In this document: positions 5,992-8,728 of the stretch, in pieces
How the letters are laid out: the number at the start of each line of letters is the position of its first letter
Numbering within the stretch: the stretch's first letter is position 1
NCBI GenBank assembly: GCA_021807465.1
Contig: JAKBCX010000039.1
Coordinates: forward strand, 1 to 8,728
Reading direction: 5' to 3'
From: Pseudomonadota bacterium
GTDB taxonomy: Bacteria; Pseudomonadota; Alphaproteobacteria; Acetobacterales; Acetobacteraceae
Length of the DNA stretch: 8,728 nt
Program-made: the position numbers and the translations under genes
Notes under the pieces: model-generated
Seen by the model: the letters and a program-made list of their open reading frames with translations, nothing else
Told to the model about the DNA's origin: nothing
Databases searched by the model: none

Positions 5992-7215
5992 TCACCAAAG
6001 CGGGCGCTGCTGCAAGGCGGCGCGGCGGTCGCGCACAATGCGGTCGCGCTGCGCCGGGGTAATGCTGGGCGTGCCGGCGGGCAATTCGTTCCGCACATCC
6101 GCCAGCTTCACCTTGCGCACGCTGGGCACAGGCTCGCTGGAGCAATCCACCCAGCGGCCCTGGATCACGCCGGTGCGGTAACCCGCCGTATCCAGCCAGT
6201 TGGGCACGCCCGGGTCGCGCGCGGAAACGACGACGCGCAATATGCCATCCGCATCCACCCCCGCCTGCGCGCCATTCAGGCTGCTATGGTTGTTGTACCA
6301 GTCCAGTGTCTCGTAAATATCGCTGGTGAGGATGAGCGAGCGGTACACATAAGCCTCGGGCACGGTGGTCTCGACAATCAGCGCCTCGTCATCGGCCAGA
6401 TCATACGCGCCCTCGTAATAAAACTGCCCCTTCAACCCGCCCATTTGCGAGAAATCGGTGGCGCGCAGCTTGTTCACAAAGCCGTCGTCACGCAGCTTTT
6501 GCGGCCGGTCCACCAGCAGCGGCGCAATAAAGCCCGCAAACGGCGCAATGCCGCGCAATGCCGCCTCCAGCGCGGCAGCCGGGCGGCGCGGGCGCGGTGC
6601 GGGAATGTCAATCCGCTCGATGGACAGGCTCGGCTCCACCTCCGTGTTCCAATCCGAGCCGACCATGCGGACCAGCAGCGCGTTGGAGGTGGGATCAAGC
6701 TCCCACCAATCGCCCGCATAACCCTCGGGCCGCGCGGGGCTTAGGATAACATCGTAACGCCCATTGGCATCCACGTTCAGCTTGTTGATGTCATGCACCG
6801 GGCGGGGCGCACCGAGATTCACACTGCCTTCCACCTGCTTGGGGCGCGGCCCGGCCTGGGCGATAACGGCCTGGTTCATATTCCCGCGCCGCCCGCGCAG
6901 CCGGTAAGTGCCGCCGGGGGCAATTTTCGCCGAACGGTAATTCGTATCCGCGTTGGGCTGGCCAAGCGTGATGTAATTGCTGATCTGCGGCACGAAAACC
7001 GGATGGTCCGGGTCCGAGGCCAGCGCATCGATCGCCCCCGCCGCCACGGCGGAAAGTGCCAGGCGCGCGGCTTCCTGGCGCAGTTGCGGGTCGCTCTGCT
7101 GCGCCTCGGGCAGGCGGGCGAGAATGCGCTCGGGCAAATCGCGCAGCCCGTCGAGAAATTCAGTCCAGCCGGGCACGGGGGCAATCTTGCTCTGGGGGGC
7201 GGGATGATCGGGCAT
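5992..7215 (-). CDS. DUF1214-type domain protein
   Basis: A 407-residue, mostly soluble protein with no signal peptide or clear membrane helix. It resembles the DUF1214 family, of unknown biochemical function. Supporting stretches are an N-terminal helical region (WTEFLDGLRDLPERIL, 17-32), a beta-rich segment with ITLGQPNADTNYRSAKI (82-98) and GGTYRLRGRRGNMNQAVI (101-118), VDANGRYDVILSP (148-160), LVRMVGSDWNTE (181-192), and a C-terminal part with SSLNGAQAGVDADGILRVVV (311-330) followed by DPGVPNWLDTAGYRTG (334-349). The DPG-PNWLDT pattern is the one I associate with the C-terminal DUF1214 module. The ATG at 7215 has GGAGAGG close upstream; a TTG at 7227 in frame lies over that site and is not preferred. 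The gene follows the sulfotransferase in the same direction, but a strong terminator lies in the 84-base gap. Homologues often sit near lipid or steroid metabolism genes; that link is inferred. Confidence 0.75.
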   Translation of the reverse strand: MPDHPAPQSKIAPVPGWTEFLDGLRDLPERILARLPEAQQSDPQLRQEAARLALSAVAAGAIDALASDPDHPVFVPQISNYITLGQPNADTNYRSAKIAPGGTYRLRGRRGNMNQAVIAQAGPRPKQVEGSVNLGAPRPVHDINKLNVDANGRYDVILSPARPEGYAGDWWELDPTSNALLVRMVGSDWNTEVEPSLSIERIDIPAPRPRRPAAALEAALRGIAPFAGFIAPLLVDRPQKLRDDGFVNKLRATDFSQMGGLKGQFYYEGAYDLADDEALIVETTVPEAYVYRSLILTSDIYETLDWYNNHSSLNGAQAGVDADGILRVVVSARDPGVPNWLDTAGYRTGVIQGRWVDCSSEPVPSVRKVKLADVRNELPAGTPSITPAQRDRIVRDRRAALQQRPLW

Positions 7216-7218
7216 TTT

Positions 7219-7225
7219 CCTCTCC
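7219..7225 (-). promoter_or_regulatory. Ribosome binding site deciding the start of the DUF1214-type gene
   Basis: GGAGAGG on the minus strand ends three bases before the ATG at 7215. The in-frame TTG at 7227 overlaps the start of this site and has no comparable site of its own, so the ATG is chosen. Confidence 0.7.
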
Positions 7226-7265
7226 AATATCTCTTCAGGTTTATCTTGCGCCCCTGGCCGGGACG

Positions 7266-7292
7266 AAAAACCCCATCCTGGCGGATGGGGTT
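7266..7292 (-). terminator. Intrinsic terminator after the sulfotransferase gene
   Basis: On the minus strand AACCCCATCC, a four-base loop and GGATGGGGTT form a perfect 10-bp stem (7269-7292). The T run of the minus strand covers 7270-7266, its first two bases being the last of the stem. It starts seven bases after the stop at 7300. Stem, loop and T-tract all fit a Rho-independent terminator. Confidence 0.88.
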
Positions 7293-7299
7293 CGCGATT

Positions 7300-8475
7300 T
7301 CAGCCTTTCACCGGAATGTTATAGCGCGCGATGTAATCGGCATAACGGTCCAAAATTCCCTGGCGGGTAAAGCCATATGTCTCCAGCTTGTATTCGTGCT
7401 TGCCATGCTTGCCCTTCTGGTTATTGGCCAGATAGGCCTGCATGGCGGCCTCGGCCGCGGGGGTGAATGGTTCGTCAAACCTCTTGTAAATGCCGCGGAT
7501 CGTGCCAATTGGGTCTTTCATCACATCGGCATATTGCACATGGTAAACAGCATCCGGCCCGTGCTTGGCGTGGAACTTGTTCACGCGCTCGATCATCAAA
7601 TCGAACAAAGCCGTCTGGTCCTTGCCAATCTGGATCGGGTCCACCTTCTCGGCGGTCAGTTTGCGCACGGTCTCTATCAGGCTGCACGCGCTGGCCACCA
7701 CTTCCGTGGGGTCGCGATGCGTCATTACAAGCTGGGCATCCGGGTACACGGTGGTCAGCGCCTCCAGGTATAGCGGGTGCCAAGGGTTCTTCAGCGTCCA
7801 GCGCCCGCCCGTATTTGCCTGCAGAAGCTGGAACAAACGCTTCTGGTAACGGAAGGCGGGCAGGTAATCAGCCTCGTACAAAAACCAGTTGCGGTAAGAG
7901 GGGATATGCGCCATCGCCTCGTAAACCTGCGCCAAAAAGCTGGGAGACATGGAGAACTGGCATTCGGTCGGGCTGTCGCCATCCTCGTGATGAATGGCCG
8001 AAATCTGCGGCACGTATTTCATCGACATGTCGATCTTATCCTGCGCCGCCTGGAAGCGCGGGCCGGCATGCAGCTCCTCCGGCTTGGGCGGCGGCACGGA
8101 ATCGAACGCCTCCCAGCGCAAAAAGGCGCGGCGGGCCGGGTCGGAGGCCAGCAGGTTGATAGCCAGCGTGGTGCCGGTGCGCGGCAGGCCAAACAAAAAG
8201 AGCGGCTTCTCCACCGGGCGCTCCAGCAGCTCCGGGTGCTGCTTCAGGTAATCCTCCACCCGCATGCGGTTGGCCAGCGTGGCGGTCACGCTCTCAATGG
8301 CGCCCTGGTAGCCGCGCGGGGTAAAACCAGCCTCTTCGGCATAGGCTTTCAGCAGGCGGGTCAAACCTTCCAGAATGGCGGGGTCGCCGAAATCGGTAAG
8401 GCCGGTGCGGCGGCGCGCTTCGGCAATCACGCTTTCGGTGGTGGCAATGGCCGGGGCTTCGGTGGTGGTATTCAC
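7300..8475 (-). CDS. Sulfotransferase family protein (Sulfotransfer_3 type)
   Basis: A 391-residue cytosolic protein expected to transfer a sulfuryl group from PAPS to an acceptor, which cannot be identified. The 5'-phosphosulfate loop is PLFLFGLPRTGTT at 91-103 (PRTGTT at 98-103). The 3'-phosphate site is the segment VMTHRDPTEVVASACSL at 250-266, with Arg254 and Ser262 in the expected places. SPTEC (168-172), GRWTLKNPWHPLYLEAL (224-240) and HEYKLETYGF (360-369) are stretches I recognise from long bacterial members of this family, many of which are annotated only as sulfotransferases. The N-terminal 85 residues are helical and typical of this longer group. Start: GTG at 8475 with AAGGGA eight bases upstream; no ATG is available nearby. 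The gene ends in a clear terminator and is followed by a DUF1214-type gene on the same strand. Some family members may not be true PAPS-dependent enzymes. Confidence 0.9.
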   Translation of the reverse strand: MNTTTEAPAIATTESVIAEARRRTGLTDFGDPAILEGLTRLLKAYAEEAGFTPRGYQGAIESVTATLANRMRVEDYLKQHPELLERPVEKPLFLFGLPRTGTTLAINLLASDPARRAFLRWEAFDSVPPPKPEELHAGPRFQAAQDKIDMSMKYVPQISAIHHEDGDSPTECQFSMSPSFLAQVYEAMAHIPSYRNWFLYEADYLPAFRYQKRLFQLLQANTGGRWTLKNPWHPLYLEALTTVYPDAQLVMTHRDPTEVVASACSLIETVRKLTAEKVDPIQIGKDQTALFDLMIERVNKFHAKHGPDAVYHVQYADVMKDPIGTIRGIYKRFDEPFTPAAEAAMQAYLANNQKGKHGKHEYKLETYGFTRQGILDRYADYIARYNIPVKG

Positions 8476-8483
8476 TATGGCGT

Positions 8484-8489
8484 TCCCTT
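8484..8489 (-). promoter_or_regulatory. Ribosome binding site supporting the GTG start of the sulfotransferase
   Basis: AAGGGA on the minus strand lies eight bases before the GTG at 8475, an acceptable spacing. It is directly downstream of a stable predicted stem at 8495-8522. Confidence 0.6.
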
Positions 8490-8494
8490 GGGCT

Positions 8495-8522
8495 GCCGGG
8501 CGGCCCTTCGGGTCTGCCCGGC
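8495..8522 (-). promoter_or_regulatory. Stem-loop in the presumed leader of the sulfotransferase gene
   Basis: Outer arms 8495-8501 (GCCGGGC) and 8516-8522 (GCCCGGC) are exact complements, and inside them CCC and GGG (8504-8506, 8510-8512) pair around a three-base loop. The structure ends five bases before the ribosome site, so it could affect translation initiation, or it could be a terminator remnant without a T-tract. Only its sequence symmetry is seen. Confidence 0.45.
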
Positions 8523-8531
8523 CGGTTCAAA

Positions 8532-8541
8532 ATTGGCCAAT
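8532..8541. promoter_or_regulatory. 10-bp palindrome ATTGGCCAAT, possible operator
   Basis: ATTGGCCAAT is its own reverse complement. Its half ATTGGC recurs at 8609-8614 and 8627-8632 in the same 190-base gap. A regulator binding site is possible. I see no convincing promoter next to it: a TTGACC on the minus strand nearby lacks a good -10 at the right distance. Confidence 0.35.
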
Positions 8542-8665
8542 AGCGATGGGTTCAGGCCAGGCCCCGGTCAAGCCCCGCGCCGCGCGCTTTAGCCAGATAA
8601 GGCCCGATATTGGCAGAATGGCCAGAATTGGCGAGGAGAGGTGCGGGCAAAGCCGCATTAATCTC

Positions 8666-8728
8666 TCACCCCGGCGCAAACGCCCGCACACGGCGGCCCA
8701 GCGATTGCACGGTGGCGCCGTACTCAGC
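8666..8728 (-). CDS. C-terminal end of an unidentified minus-strand gene (partial)
   Basis: From the right edge, a minus-strand frame reads 20 residues (starting AEYGATVQSLGRR, ending FAPG) and stops at TGA 8666-8668. Sixteen of the 20 third codon positions are G or C, as in the other genes of the window, which favours this frame over the plus-strand alternative. The sequence is too short to assign a family. The gene is in the same direction as the sulfotransferase, 190 bases upstream of it, so it could share a transcript. A chance open frame cannot be ruled out. Confidence 0.5.
   Translation of the reverse strand, partial: AEYGATVQSLGRRVRAFAPG

Noticed and set aside
6793..7773. Long plus-strand open frame opposite the DUF1214-type and sulfotransferase genes
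   Set aside because: It runs across two recognisable genes on the other strand, is His/Arg/Gly-rich as expected for a GC-rich shadow frame, and has no family features.
8538..8575. TTGACC as a -35 box for the sulfotransferase
   Set aside because: The only -10-like string (GCTATT) is about 21 bases away, too far for a standard sigma70 promoter.
7777..8592. 271-residue plus-strand frame opposite the sulfotransferase
   Set aside because: It is a shadow of the sulfotransferase codons; the composition is rich in Arg, Gly and His and no motif is present.

Overview
The window is a GC-rich, gene-dense bacterial chromosome segment. Codon bias favours G/C in third positions. The protein set (a VIT/CCC1-family transporter, a PEEFP-type P-type ATPase, a DUF3300/DUF2950 envelope pair, a large Sulfotransfer_3-type sulfotransferase and a DUF1214-type protein) fits a proteobacterium, most likely an alphaproteobacterium. 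The genus cannot be fixed from sequence alone. I see no insertion sequence, phage gene, CRISPR array, tRNA or rRNA, and no gene-free stretch above 300 bases.

Layout. (1) Bases 1-103 hold the last 33 residues of a plus-strand gene, a Tyr/Pro-rich segment ending in a His4/Asp-rich tail. Its stop overlaps the stop of the next gene, so the two converge with no spacer. (2) Bases 100-2745 (minus) encode a complete 881-residue P-type cation ATPase. (3) Bases 2815-3510 (plus) encode a VIT/CCC1-family Fe2+/Mn2+ transporter, divergent from the ATPase across 69 bp. (4) Bases 3541-5765 (minus) are a two-gene unit, DUF3300 then DUF2950, joined by a 1-nt TAATG overlap, with a good sigma70-like promoter upstream. 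(5) Bases 5992-7215 (minus) encode a DUF1214-type protein, followed by a perfect 14-bp inverted repeat. (6) Bases 7300-8475 (minus) encode a sulfotransferase, followed by a clear intrinsic terminator. (7) Bases 8666-8728 hold the C-terminal end of another minus-strand gene that enters from the right edge.

How the genes may work together. The left third looks like a metal-cation module: an exported-looking acidic/His-rich tail protein, an ion-pumping ATPase and a VIT transporter are packed with almost no intergenic DNA. This is inferred from gene order and family knowledge. The middle holds two secreted proteins of unknown function, tightly coupled and probably acting together in the envelope. 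The right third pairs a sulfotransferase with a DUF1214-type protein in the same orientation. A strong terminator lies between them, so they are not a simple co-transcribed pair. I did not find a clearly unprecedented system. The best leads are the DUF3300/DUF2950 couple, the acidic/His tail next to the two transporters, the PQEFP variant in the ATPase, and the structured non-coding segments at 5953-5986 and 8495-8541.
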